Assembly: GCA_964059195.1 (NCBI GenBank)
Contig: CAXKWD010000006.1
Span: forward strand, 18,004,129 to 18,068,128
DNA: 64,000 nucleotides
DNA from: Ectobius pallidus
Taxonomy: Eukaryota; Arthropoda; Insecta; Blattodea; Ectobiidae
Reading direction: 5' to 3'
In this document: positions 1 to 11,449 of the stretch, in pieces
Position numbering within the stretch: position 1 is the stretch's first letter
Layout of the letters: each line of letters begins with the position of its first letter
The notes under the pieces: model-generated
The model's input: only the letters and a program-made list of their open reading frames with translations
What the model was told of the DNA's origin: nothing
The model's database searches: none
Made by a program: the position numbers and the translations under genes

Positions 1-1194
1 TTTTAGAATGGAGAATTAGCCAGAAATGTAAATTTCTAGCAGATGATGGTGTCATTGATAAATACCACGAAATAAGCCCGTTTAGCGTATAAGACTTGTG
101 GGAAAAGGAAGACAACCAATAGGATAGCTAATAACGCCAAAATAGGCGTTTCCTTTACAAATTAGGGATTACTTTAATGAACTTTACCGAATGTACCTAC
201 TGTTCTTATATTTTGAAGTTTCAATTGATCAGTTATTACCACATTGTCATTATAATATCGAAACTTCCAGAATACAAGCAGGTATAGTGGAGTCGCAGTG
301 CTCGTGGGTTAGTAAAAGTTATTTAGTTATTTAGTTAGTTAGTTAGTCAGTAAAGTTATTAAGAGAGAGAAGTTGAAGTCAGTGAAAATTATCAAAAGAG
401 TAAAATTGTTATGTGAGTAAACGTTGAAGCGAAAGTCAGTGAGTCTTGCTCGTACATAAAGCGAGTTGGTTGATCTTGATATACTGCGCAATTGGAGAAG
501 TGACGTCATCATCCAGAGGACGGATTGTCAGACTATCAGAATATCATCAGCTGTGAATTTATTATCAGTGTTGGTCTTCAATAAAACACAAGTGACAATT
601 TTAACTGCGTCTGTTGTGGTTGAACCTCTCCTAGTTTGAACCTAGGACTCAAGAATATACACGTACCGCCTCATAGCTGGTAGTATAGAAAATCTAATGA
701 GAGCGCTAAGGGCCAAGGCAGCAAAGTAAGCGCCCTCCCGATATCTACAGATCCGCCCATACATCAACTGTTTACACTGTTTGTCTTGAATGGTTTGATT
801 ATAACTCCACCTTGTGACAATGTTCAGTTTTGTAGAGAATAGCACATCGCGGACCGCAACGAGTGAAGCACAACTAAGAATGTCAGTGGCGGCTCATAAC
901 CATAAATTCGCAACAAATCTCGCACATGACTTCTGGATCCATGTTTGCTGGAACTTTTTGCTTCTGTTATCGTATGCATTTAACCTTTTCGGTTTGCGCC
1001 ATTAATTATGATGCACCCAGTATATATATATATGTAAACCCAATGTATGTATTATGTATGAGTGTCAGTGTATATGTGTGTATGTTCCACCATCACTTCA
1101 ACACACCTGGAGCGATATTGATGAAATTTGATGCTACATGTTTCTCATTGGTCGACAAAAAACACTGAAGTGTTTAATCAATCCTACCACACAC
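1..1194. other. Non-coding stretch, no gene recognised
   Basis: No open frame resembles a known protein. Visible are a TTAG-rich run near 325-355, an AATAAA-type signal near 580 and a short TA run near 1021. Bases 250-600 could be the end of an LTR or an untranslated exon, but nothing decides this. Confidence 0.5.
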
Positions 1195-1197
1195 TTA

Positions 1198-1519
1198 GAG
1201 CTTTTTCACACTGGGTCACTTGTGACGGTCACCGGCGAAGAAGCATTGGTTTAAATAGGAGCATTCACACTGGGTCACCTGTGACGGTCACAATGCAAGT
1301 TGTATATACTGTAAATAATTCAGTTTTATAATCGAGCTCAGCGAAACTAGTTATCCAGCCATGAGTTTAGATTTGATTAATACTGAACGTTTTATAAGTG
1401 AAGTGGAATGTCGACCTGCCATTTGGGATGTAAAAAGCGATTGCAAATTGTTTTATCATGTAGCTACTATTGGCTATACTAGCGGTGACCGTCACAAGTG
1501 ACCCAGTGTGAAAAGACCC
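1198..1519. mobile_element. MITE, PIF/Harbinger-like
   Basis: A 322-bp non-coding element. Its ends are inverted repeats of about 34 bases built around CTTTTTCACACTGGGTCAC on the left, with the reverse complement at 1485-1519. A TTA triplet flanks each side (1195-1197 and 1520-1522), the target duplication typical of PIF/Harbinger. A third copy of the terminal motif, in the left orientation, lies inside at about 1263-1293. It has no transposase, so it would depend on a related autonomous element. Family assignment rests on the TSD and the GGG/GAG...TTTTCACAC style terminus. Confidence 0.75.
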
Positions 1520-2055
1520 TTAATCCACTCGTTATGCGTGGGGTTGGGTCGTTTCAATCCCCATGAGTGATATTTTTGTTACACAAACCTACATTCTTTC
1601 ATCAATGTCTGCAAAATGTCACACATGTATCCTACCCTGTAGGAAGTTTTTTTTTTAAATTTGTTTATTTATTTAGAACTTTCTATAGAAAAATCTCGTA
1701 ACATATAACAAGTTACTGGAGTTAAATTTCTTAGGGGAATTGTAAACTTCAATGATTATTAGAGCAACCCACATTATGCTTTATTTTTTTGACAATTATG
1801 CTTTATATTTTTCTCAAATTATGCTTTATTTTTTTAACATGAATAATACACCAATAAACTTAAGACAAATACTGTTTATGTATATCATACCATCAAACTG
1901 ATTTTTTTTGTGTGTCTAATGTTACTTTGCAGGCTACCTTAGTGCCTCAATACGTTAACATTTTATAAGAACAAACTGTAGGGTCTAAGCAAGCTAGTAA
2001 TGAAATGAATGAAAATTTAGTCATCCTTGTCACTGTCACTGTCATTTGAATTCTC

Positions 2056-3210
2056 CTAATGAATACCACCCTCCTGAAATTGATTTTGATTAATTGCCAG
2101 TTGTAGGTGAGACTGCAGATTTTCTTCTGTCAGACATGAGCGTTTAGAGTTCAAAATCCAATTGAGAGTAGAAAAGCTTCCCTCAACTGAAGCAGATGAT
2201 GGAGGAACCATAATTCCCTTCTTTGCCAGCTTACTTAGGATAGGCATCTTGGTGGAATGTTTCTGCCAGAATGATAAGGCAGAAGTTGAAGACAAATTTT
2301 GTCCATGTACCATTGCTGCATATGTTGATATTTCTTCCACTGGAACATCAATGCCAGAGAAACGTTTGAGTTCACCTGAAGTAAAAATGGAAGAAATCTT
2401 CTCAGGAACAGCTATAGTTGGATCTAAATTCTGAACTTCCTTCCAGAAATTTAGAGCAGGATGACGTTCACTCATATATCCTGCCAATTTTTTACAAGTT
2501 GCACCTGAATTTTGAACCATCTGAAGAATTGATGATAGAAGAAGCCAGACCTGTGTTGCATCTTGATTATCTGATTCCAGAACCTGTATTTGATTGCAGA
2601 GTCCATCAGAAATTTTATCTATAGCTCTGAGTTGAAGCACTATTTCATTATTTTCAACCAGTCGCTTTAAGTTTGTTACTGCAGCACTGCCTTCACCATC
2701 TTCCAAGTCAATCCTCTGTTTTACTGCATTCAAATTCATGCAATGATATTTTCCTAGGTCCGCCGGCGTGGTCCTGTGGTTAGCGTCGCTGACTACAGAT
2801 CCGTCGGCCCGGGTTCGATTCCCGGTACCTCCTCGGATTTTTCTGAGGTAGGGAGGTCTGGTAGGGGTGCACTCAGCCTCGTGATTCCAATTGAGGAGCT
2901 ACTTGATAGAGAAGTAGCGGCTCCGGTCAAGAAAACCACCATTAACGGCCGTGGGTGCCGGCATGCTGACCACATGCCCCCAATCCTGCCATCTGCCTAC
3001 GGGAGATGACGCAGCGGTCGGGTGGTAGGCCAAGTCCCTCCAGGGATGTAGAGCCACGGAGTTTAGTTTAGAGTTTAGATATTTTCCTGTCTTCAGCCAT
3101 GTCCCCCAGTGCGTTATTACAGGAACTGGAGGTAAAACAAATGTTCCTGCTTCTTTTAGGCAGTCCAGCAATCTCTCCCTTCTGGCTGGAGTTTTTGCTA
3201 AAGCAGTCAT
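2056..3210 (-). pseudogene. hAT transposase, C-terminal part, split by SINE
   Basis: The frame from Met at 3210 runs to about 3078, is interrupted by the SINE, and resumes at about 2755. The two halves join in frame because the SINE target duplication preserves the codons. The distal part (2056-2739) contains the hAT dimerisation region: FWQKHSTKMPILSKLAKKGIMVPPSSASVEGSFS followed by a Lys-Arg-rich segment, close to the hAT C-terminal consensus. The stop is at 2056. Upstream sequence to 3399 has stops. The product would dimerise and cut transposon ends if intact; this copy cannot. Confidence 0.85.
2756..3077 (+). mobile_element. tRNA-derived SINE (family 1)
   Basis: A 322-bp element with Pol III promoter boxes. 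The A-box-like TGGTTAGCGTCG is near 2776 and a canonical B box GGTTCGATTCC is at 2812-2822. It ends in a TTTAG-type tail. The flanks are perfect 11-bp target duplications GATATTTTCCT at 2745-2755 and 3078-3088, the kind made by LINE-driven retrotransposition. It lies in the hAT transposase gene, so it is younger than that element. Confidence 0.9.
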
Positions 3211-3398
3211 AACAGCTGCAATGAATTCATCAGCAATTTTTAATGAAAACCTATCTCTTCAGCACAAAGATGTAATATGTGAGCCCAACATGTAGAATGT
3301 AAAAGCTGAGGTGCAACTCCAACCAGTCGCAGAAAGCATATATGGTCCACTGACTGATATTAGAACAACAAAATTGCTTCTGTGAACACCAATAAGAT

Positions 3399-4022
3399 CT
3401 AATATATTAAATTTACTATAACATCGGCATTGCAGTGTTCAACAATTTTAGTTTTCACAAGACGGGGGTTTTCATTCACAACATCCAGTGGAGCAACAAG
3501 AATATTCACCACCTTACGGTTCTTTATCCCTGTTGTTTCATCAATCACTAGATAGACAGAATTTCCCTCACATTTTGACTTAGTTTCTTGTAAGTCGTCT
3601 TCAGCACACTTTGTAAGATACCTTCTTAGAGTGGTTTCACTAGGAGCCGGCTGCATACATGTAGCTGTTGCAATCCACTGGCGAAAACGTTGATTACGAA
3701 AAACATGCAATGGAATACCAGAAGAAGTGAATGCTGCCACCATTTCTTTCATATTATCGTTTGATTTCTCCCTACGCTGCCATACTTGAGGTAATGTACT
3801 GTTGCATATACTGATAGGACCACCTGAAGTTGAACCTTGTCCATCACTCTGTTTCCGAGATCTATGCATGAAACTTTCCACATGTTTCTGCACAATGGAT
3901 TGCTTTTCAAAAGTATTGCACTCTGAACATAAGGAACACAACAGCTTCCCCTTTTCAGCCACAAAATTGTCTGTAGGAAACTCGCGAACCCTTTGTATCG
4001 CAGTTACATATGTTTTCGGCAT
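3399..4022 (-). pseudogene. hAT transposase, N-terminal part (CGGBP1-like finger)
   Basis: The frame is open upstream to 4130 without an ATG. I take the Met at 4022 (MPKTYVTAIQRVREFPT) as the start because it matches the usual start of CGGBP1-like proteins. A BED-type zinc finger follows (LLCSLCSECNTFEK...KHVESFMH: two Cys, then two His). After it comes the start of the catalytic region (YLVIDETTGIKNRKVVNILV), where the Asp of VIDETTG is the likely first catalytic acidic residue. The frame stops at 3399. Reading on toward the next piece requires passing in-frame stops, so this is a pseudogene of a DNA-binding and strand-transfer enzyme. Confidence 0.8.
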
Positions 4023-4409
4023 GCTGGTACTAAATACATGTGAACCCCTCTGATTCAGAGTGTGTACTAACCATAAAACCGTTAACTTGTACTCAATAAT
4101 GGTTATTTTAATTGTTGTCCTGTTCCTCACAGAACTACAGTTATATTTTTACTTCTTAAGTTTGAAATTTCCATTGTTGAGAAACTATCTTCAGATTGTT
4201 GATTGGGTATTTTTATATTGCAATGAAGCAGGCAGTTTATTTTCCAAGAATTGTGCTCTATTTTAAACATTATGCTTTATTGTGCTTTTAAAATTAGTTC
4301 CATCCAGACCCTTAGACTGCCAAATTTATATTCCGGGTAGCAACCACATGTCTAAAGTCCTGTTATGCTTTTTATGCTTATTAATCTTTTGGATTGCTCT
4401 AATGATTAT

Positions 4410-5640
4410 ATACATATATCTCTTCAGAAGAGATAGCCAGAAAAGCTATGATCACTAGAGAAAAAGAAGTTACACCTTGAACTTATGGTAACTCGTCCCA
4501 ATAGAATATTAGATTTCCAAAGCTCTGAAAAATACGGCCTACATACCTATATAGGGTAAGTAACAATTATTATACGTAGGAATGCTAATGATAATTGAGA
4601 CGTTAATTCAAGAACTTATTAACAAGAACACGTAAAAAATACTTCAAGAACTTGAAAAACGGCATTTATTCACTATGCACAACGTAATACTATTATTGAA
4701 ATAGATCTGAGCAAGGTCATATAAAATGTCACTAATGACAGACTAAGATAACTCAACATCGAAAGTAAATACCCTCCAGCGGAGTATGGAATTCAAGGCC
4801 TAGAATCGCGTATAAAGCGTACTTTGATTTTATCATAAAGCTATAATAACATAAGCAATTCTAATATTAACTAGTCAATAAAACATTCCACAACTCGCAA
4901 TATCGTAGCCAATAAGTTCTGAATTCAACTAGTCATTGCTGCCATGGAATTCATTCGGACAGGTCCCTCTACATTAACAATCCCGGCATGCACTTCATGA
5001 AATGTCATATAATTCTGGGCCAAAGCCTCACTACAGTGAATAGAAAAATACACCTAATTAAAGCTTTCTAAATACTTGCACACGCCCTTTGGCAGAATAC
5101 ATTATTAATCGCTGCATGGAAGATGGATACTGTCTAAAATACATATTTATAATATCTATCCAAGGTGTGTTTAGTAAATTAAGTAACGTGAAGAGAGTGA
5201 TTAGCCATAACGGACTTTAAACTTCCATATTATAATAAATCAATCACCCTTTAATAACTGGGTTCCTTAAATTCACGAGGATTCTCCTCCAAAAATTTAA
5301 TTACTTTACAGCTTCGTTAAACAGATTAATATCGTCTGAACCAACGAAATAAGTTTCTCTAATGCTATCGAAAGTACATAACAGAATTAACTCAGAAGGG
5401 GTTTTAATTGCACTCAAATAAGTATAATTTACTTCAATATAGTTCCATGACTATTTACACTTAACAGGTGCGATCCCCAGGAGAATTTCGGATACACTTT
5501 TCATAACTACATCACTGTAAGAAACTTATCCAGTCACTGCCGACGAGGAAACATCGCGAGGTACCAGCAAGCCTTAGAAAACGCTCTCACCGCCACCGCG
5601 GAAGAAAAATGAACCATGAATGATTACGTCAACGCGACAA
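4410..5640. other. Non-coding, nothing recognised
   Basis: AT-rich sequence with no open frame of substance, no inverted or direct repeat that I can delimit, and no RNA gene. It ends where an inverted fragment of the 6470 repeat begins. Confidence 0.5.
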
Positions 5641-5647
5641 AAAGTTT

Positions 5648-5888
5648 ACAATGTCTCAGATTTTTGGGAAAGATTGTGCGAATGGGGGAAATAAAATATC
5701 CCGTAAAGACAGTAAACTTTTATGGAACCAGGATTTCTGTTCCTTTTTAATTCAAGTCCTACGAGGCATGGTGTGTAAAAGCAATGGGATGCAAAATTAT
5801 AAGTCCTGTATGAGCGATAAAAGCCATGTCCAACGTTTTCTGAGGGATAGTTTGAGCGTCGTCTTTCTTCACTTCGAACTCTAGACAC
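5648..5888 (-). repeat. Fragment of dispersed repeat A, inverted
   Basis: Read on the minus strand, this segment matches the start of the repeats at 6540-6720 and 44215-44330. The shared core is CTCATACAGGACTTA, preceded by a GAAGCGAAGA-like stretch and followed by a TTACACACCATGCC stretch. It is a third, partial copy facing the other way. The open frames on both strands here are by-products of the repeat. Confidence 0.6.
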
Positions 5889-6469
5889 CTATATAAGGAA
5901 GACACCTATATCAGACACCTATGAAAGTCTAAATTCCTTCATAATTTTGTTTTGAATTACACGCAAAATGCAAAACCCGGGTGACACCAGGCCATTTAAG
6001 CTAGTTTCCCATTAAAACAAAACGCGCATACAACGTAAAACCCAGCTTTAGTAAAACCTAAAACACACTTTAAAGGCAAGCGACATATCAATTGAAATTT
6101 GTAATCACTGCAATTATGAATATTTACAGAAGTTGACTTGATCATAACTACATGGTTTAATGCTCTTGGACTTTTCATAAAATCACTCTAATACTGAATC
6201 TTTCGCCATTACTCACGCACCAGTTCTTGATTTCGTGTAATAGTTCAAAATATGTTTTCTTGATTCTCAGAAATTCTAACCAAATTGTACGACTGCTTCT
6301 GCAATATTGAAGCTGGTGAAACCAAACTCATTCTCTTTCCCTCATTTTCACTTTCTGACGCGAGATCTAAGATGGAAAATAGCACATTAACAATGTTGAT
6401 AGGAAACTAGTTTTCAATAATGTAAAGTATGACCAAGTTCAATAAATTCCACTTTATACTAAACTAGCT

Positions 6470-8130
6470 TAAAAGTCCCGGCATTGCCCGGGTTTTGTAA
6501 TTTGTAATTCGAAATTAACTTATGGAGGAATTTCGATTTTCAAAATTTATGTCCTTATAGGGTATCTAGAGTGCGAAGCGAAGACGAACGACCCATCGAA
6601 CTCAAAATAGGTCGATTCCCTCATGAAAGGCTAGATAAAACTTTATGTCGCTCATACAGGACTTAGAATTTTACATCCGATTGCTTCTGCAAAATTTGTC
6701 CGGTAAGGGTTGAAATAAGAAATAAAAATCCTGTAACAACTAACCGGATATATAACGAATTTAAAGTATTAAATATTGAGCAAATATATAAACACACGAT
6801 ATTGAATTTATACCATAAAAATCGAAAAAAATATCAAAACATCCTCATGATTACACTACAAGACGCAATCAAATACCTACTCTAATTGAACCTAAATGTT
6901 TCACATCGGCAGGGCTATTACACAGCTCGAACTTTGGTCCACGGCTATACAACTCGATAATCAAACTTCACCCTGAATTAGCCATGTACAAGGATTTCAT
7001 TTTCAAATCCAGAATTAAAAAATTAATAACTTATAAGACACATTAATATTAACCACATTTCACACCCCCCCCCCCTTTGTAATGTTATATGCTCTTTCTT
7101 CCTTTTTCTGAATGGTACTAGTATCACTATATTTTATTGTATTTTTAGTTTAAATTGATTGTATTGTACCTGTAACATTACATGTTATTTGTATTTTGTA
7201 TTTGTATTTTATTTTTATTTTTAACTGATGTAATTTAAAAGGAACTAACCCCAAACACGAGCTTTGCTCCTTTGGGCTAACTTATGTAACTCTTTCTGTA
7301 ATAATTTAAAAGAGTAAATAAAATAAAATAAAAAAATAAAATAAAAAACATTTTATTGTCTATACCGGATATTGTATTTCCCAATTTAATGTAACCGTAC
7401 AACCATTTCGGGGCAAAAATCAGAAAAAATCAATGTAGGCCTAACTTTCACAATCTCTTCCCCAATTACCTAGCACGTAAAAATTTACTGCGAACAGAGA
7501 ACGCAGAATGTTCCATCTCATTTTTTCTATTTTTACATGCTTGGCTTAAAATATTCATCCATATTTCTCAACTAATATAAAGCCTACAGCGATGAATACC
7601 TTACGGCGGATAGGAAGTTTAGCGATTTCTGATATAACATTACTCGCTACCCATCGTTGGCACAAGTTCAGGCTGACACTACTGAAAATTCTGTCCCCGC
7701 AACATGACCTGTTATTCTAAAGGTACATCACAATGTGAAGTGAGAAAATTATGTTCTCCATGCTCACGGTAGAGAAAGTTCCGTGGTGCATCACATCCGA
7801 TATTTATTTATGTTCATTTCATTCTCTATAATTATTTTACAGAAATGAATGAAATCAATAACCTCTCTAATTATTTGTCCAAGCCCGCTCCATGGCCCAG
7901 TTACTTGCGAATTCCAAAGCCCTATGTGAACACTACAAAAAATACTGTTGTCATGAGAACTGAATTGCGTTTGGTGAATTCTGTGTAACGTTTTCAGAAA
8001 TGATATTGTTTGGATTTTATTGTTGACTGCGTTTCTTTCCGATCTCAAGTGCGTAAATGTGCAAAACTTTGTGCAAATTGCTCGAAGCATATGTATTTGT
8101 GTAGGGAACAAACATACATACCCACACACT
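6470..8130 (+). repeat. Dispersed repeat A, copy 1
   Basis: A long non-coding repeat. It starts near CCCGGCATTGCCCGGGTTTTG and shares landmarks in the same order with 44120-46060: the CTCATACAGGACTTAGA block, AAGCCTACAGCGATGAATA, TTACTCGCTAC, CATCGTTGGCACAA, the GAGAAAGTT block, and a distal block around TGTGAACAC...GAGAACTGAATTGC. Copy 1 carries an insert with an A-rich tail at about 7060-7348. No protein is recognisable, so its class is unknown. The GCCCGGGTTTTG motif resembles starts of several non-autonomous insect repeats. Confidence 0.6.
7060..7348 (+). mobile_element. Possible 3' end of a non-LTR retrotransposon
   Basis: The segment begins with a C-run, contains an AACCCCAAACACGAGCTTTGCTCC...TTTGGGCTAACTT stretch, and ends in repeated TAAAATAAAATAAAA. 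This sits within repeat A at a place where the other copy lacks it. A 5'-truncated LINE insertion with a simple-repeat tail fits. No coding sequence remains to name a clade. Confidence 0.4.
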
Positions 8131-8179
8131 CTCAATTTTATGAATTTGATTTATTTCCTGAATATATTCATTAGATATA

Positions 8180-9617
8180 CAGTGAACGCCGCTTAATTTA
8201 ATCGCGGATAATGTTATCAGTCGGGTAATGTTATCGTTTTTATAAAGTCCCGTACGGATTAATACAGATATATTAAAAATATGTCATTTATTGTGATCAA
8301 AGATTCGATTTATGCTATCATATTTTTATTTCTGTGGCTTTATTTCCAAGTACTGTACGTCATTCAAAATTTCGTTTTTAAGGGTTTCGTTTCTAACTTA
8401 ACTGTTTTGTGTTGTACTGGAGGTAAAGTGGAGGCAACTTCTACGTATAGTGCAGGCAAAACCTATGTAGAGAGTTGGCATGCTTTGAGGATTAAGCCAT
8501 TTTCTGGCACTTAAGGAGTGGTACGGGGGGAGCAACAACTGACTAAACGGCACTCGTCTGGTGTCCACGTGGAGCCAAGTTGTATAAAGTGGAGGCAACT
8601 TCTACGTATACAACTTGGTTCAAGGGATGCCGACAGACCCTCATAATCCGCAGTAAATAACTTGAAATGAGGGTGTCTTGGACAATAAAGTTGTATATTC
8701 TGGATTTTCAGCGAGTTTCTTGGGCGTTGAACTCGCCTGACAGCCAATAGAATTTCGTGTGCAACCAATCAGTGCTCATTTCTGAATTTTTGACAGTTAA
8801 GCTATAACTCCACGTGGACATCAGACGAGTGCCGTTCAGTCAGTTGTTGCTCCCCCCCGTACCACTCCTTAAGTGCCAGGATATGGCTTAATCCTCAAAG
8901 CATGCCGACTGTCTACATAGGTTTTGCCTCCACTATAGCAATACTGTTCCCAGCTATGACTCCACGTGGACACCAGACGAGTGCCGTTCAGTCAGTTGTT
9001 GCTCCCCCCGTACCACTCCTTAAGTGCCAGACATTGGCTTAATCCTCAAAGCATGCCGACTGTCTACATAGGTTTTGCCTCCACTATAGCGATACTGTTC
9101 CCAGCTCACAGATGACCAGTTCAAAGGGTGGCTGTCCCTAACTTTCTCTTTTAAGCAATAAAACATGTTTCACCCCACGGTTAAGCTGCAGCTTTTGATT
9201 TATGAAGATAACAGTGTTGACATGCAGTGATGGCTAGTGGAAAGTACAAAGACTTGAACAGAGAGGCGTTAGATGTTTTTCTACGCGGTGTTCACCACAG
9301 ATCAGTATAGACATCCAAAAACACTCGTAACAACTGAGTATGGAGTATTGGTTAATGAACTTCTAAAGGAAAGTAAAAACAATTAAAAACATTGTTACTG
9401 GTTGAAAAAATAATCGCTTGCATTTAGCCTATGAGTGGTTCAATGATTCACAGTTACGTATTATTTTATGAATAAATATTTTAAATTCTGTTTTTACAGT
9501 ATTATCTTATGTATGAATAAATATACTTTATTTAATTCCTTCGGCTACTGTTATCAATCGGTTAATATTATCACATTAGCTGCGTCCCAAAACGACCACA
9601 ATAAGCGGCGTGCACTG
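8180..9617. mobile_element. pogo/Tigger-like non-autonomous DNA transposon
   Basis: The ends are CAGTGAACGCCGCTTA on the left and the reverse complement of CAGTGCACGCCGCTTA on the right. A TA dinucleotide lies outside each end (8178-8179 and 9618-9619), the Tc1/mariner-pogo target. The interior has no intact transposase. A short frame from about 9230 (MASGKYKDLNREAL...) recalls the start of pogo-type DNA-binding domains but stops soon after. Three copies of an unrelated repeat of about 160 bp fill the middle. Confidence 0.75.
8434..9108. repeat. Three copies of a ~160-bp repeat, one inverted
   Basis: Copies lie at about 8434-8590 (inverted relative to the others), 8800-8955 and 8956-9108. 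All contain the blocks CCACGTGGACAYCAGACGAG, AGTTGTTGCTCC, CGTACCACTCCTTAAGTGCC and CATGCCGACTGTCTACATAG, with a few point differences. They lie inside the pogo-like element and may be a nested insertion or a self-amplified segment. Confidence 0.8.
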
Positions 9618-10130
9618 TATTATGAAATATAGAAAACATCTTGTCTTAAAACACCCTCGAAGGAAGTTAGTAAAGCTGTACTTTTATAACTTTACTTCTA
9701 AGGACTTTTGTTTTGTTATAATTATCTGACTGACTGACTGACTCTATCTTATATCCCCATTGTCGGGGCGAAGGGCCTCCAATTGGAGGTTTCTGATACC
9801 TATATGAATTTGTTACGCTTATTTTCCGAGAGAGGGCAGAGGGACAGGTCGTAAGCCCATCGCCTCATAACCCCCCAGGAAACCAAGGTGACGTGAAAGG
9901 CGGAGAAATTTTGTCCAGAGTCTCAATTTTAGGCTTGGAGTTCTTTAGCGTGCTGTAAATCTACGACACGGGCCCCCCAGCTTAAAGCAATATACGTTCA
10001 AAATTCCAAGTTTCTACCTACTATTGTTTAGGCTCTACGTTGATTCTCTGTCAGTCAGTCAGGAAAAAGCCTATATATATAGAAGAGATTTACTAAAGCT
10101 TCCTTCTCCACAATATTTAAATTTCTAACT
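9618..10130. repeat. Non-coding with GACT runs
   Basis: No gene. It contains a CTGACTGACTGACTGACT run at about 9727 and a GGCCTCCAATTGGAGG palindrome near 9774. It may belong to the Helitron-like material that follows, which carries the same GACT motif. Confidence 0.4.
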
Positions 10131-11446
10131 GTATATAAAAGCCAAAACCCACTGACTGACTGATCACGGTTTCTCAAAACTATACAGCCAAGGAACGTGA
10201 AACTTGGTACACATATTGCTCATAGGCTCTAGAGGCGCACTAAGAAAGGAGTTCAAAATATTTGGCTTCTAAGGGCCTCTAAGAGCCAAAATAGGGTTGT
10301 AAAGTTATGATATTCACCAAAAGGGATTCATACTGCATGTATACAAACCCCATGACAACATTATTTTCTTAAACTACACAGGTGCCATGGCATCACACTG
10401 TGATTTCATGTAGGCCTAATAGATATAAAATTATGAGAGAGGCTATCAATAGAATTCCTATAAATGATTATCAAATATTTTTTTACATGAAGTAAATTTA
10501 GAAGGTCCTGGGTTCTATTTTAAGAGTTGAAGTATTTTCTTATAGTTAGCCTAGGACTGCATTGCGAAAGATAGCAAGTAAAGTGTTCCCTATTACAGGC
10601 AATGGAGGCCCAGAGTGTTCCAAGAAGTTGAGGCTCCCGGATTTTTAGACAATCGGCACGTGAAGGTGGTAAGGTTGTCAGCCTTACGCACCGGCCGCCT
10701 TTACCCCCAGGTAGTTCATACAATATCAATATATATCATTTCCTGATTAATTTCTGTTTACCATATTATCTCTCTATCTTTACCTTAGTTTTTATCCCTC
10801 CCTTTTGGGGTCATTTAAGCGACCCACGTTGCCCGGGCCTTACAGGGCCCCGACTTGTCGGGAGAGGGATTATCTATGGATCACATACATACTTTCTTGA
10901 CCAGACAAGGACATGGAGGGACTCCCGGATGAGTGATCAGCCAAATGCCGGGGCCACCTCCGAGACAACACAAACATATTGGCGGAGATACATCATTCAC
11001 ACACTCACTCTGAACAAGGCGAGGATGTGATGATGATGAAGATGATAATGGCTGCCAGATGATATCCGGAGACCACTAGGGCCTAAAGTTACCAGACATT
11101 TGTCTCACAGGTGAGGAAAAATCCCGGAAGAAACTCTACCTAGGTAACTTGTCCCGACCAGTATTCGAATCGGAGCCCGATGCGTGAGATGAGCGAACGC
11201 ATCCCCTACGCCCAGCTATTTACTGTATATTTGCCAATATTGAAACAGAACGATTAATTTTTTTACATAATCAGAGTAAACTACGGGTGAAGGAGTATGT
11301 GGAATATAAATACGTCCACCGGCTGATGACGGCTGGACGGCTGATGATTTATAGAAGTAGGCTACATCTAATCGACTTTAAATTATGTTCACTTAACCAA
11401 TATATACATAAATGTAACAATGCGAAGCATTGATGGGTCAGCCAGT
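10131..11446 (+). mobile_element. Helitron-like non-autonomous element
   Basis: The left part (TATATAAAAGCC, then CCACTGACTGACTGATCACG and a block on not-quite-exact ATAGGCTCTAGAGGCGCACTAAGAAAGGA) matches, from memory of the family, widespread arthropod Helitron-like repeats. The right end has a perfect hairpin CAATGC-GAA-GCATTG about 11 bases before a GGTCAGCCAGT terminus, followed by AT, similar to the Helitron 3' hairpin plus CTRR end. No Rep/helicase is present. A SINE occupies 10796-11218. The 5' boundary is approximate. Confidence 0.5.
10796..11218 (-). mobile_element. tRNA-derived SINE (family 2), minus strand
   Basis: Read on the minus strand it starts with a tRNA-like head (GGGCGTAGGGGATGCGTTCG..., B-box-like block around ATTCGAATACTGG) and continues through CCGGGATTTTTCCTCACCTG, GACAAATGTC, ATATCATCTGGC and GGTGGCCCCGGCATTTGGCT. 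The same blocks in the same order occur on the plus strand at 12826-13205, so both are members of one family. Confidence 0.8.
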
Positions 11447-11449
11447 ATA

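Larger units (their letters stand above)
1760..4401 (-). mobile_element. hAT DNA transposon, inactive, with nested SINE
   Basis: The ends are short imperfect inverted repeats (TAGAGCAACCC on the left, GGATTGCTCTA on the right). They are flanked by a perfect 8-bp target duplication ATGATTAT at 1752-1759 and 4402-4409, the hAT hallmark. Subterminal TTATGCTTTAT motifs are repeated at 1774-1845 and again at 4268-4380, as expected for transposase-binding repeats. The interior on the minus strand encodes a broken transposase with an N-terminal BED/CGGBP1-like finger and a C-terminal dimerisation region. A tRNA-derived SINE is inserted in the coding region at 2756-3077. Stops between 3210 and 3399 show the copy is dead. 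Confidence 0.9.

Noticed and set aside
2776..3009. 77-residue ORF in the SINE
   Set aside because: Pol III SINE sequence with A and B boxes; no protein.
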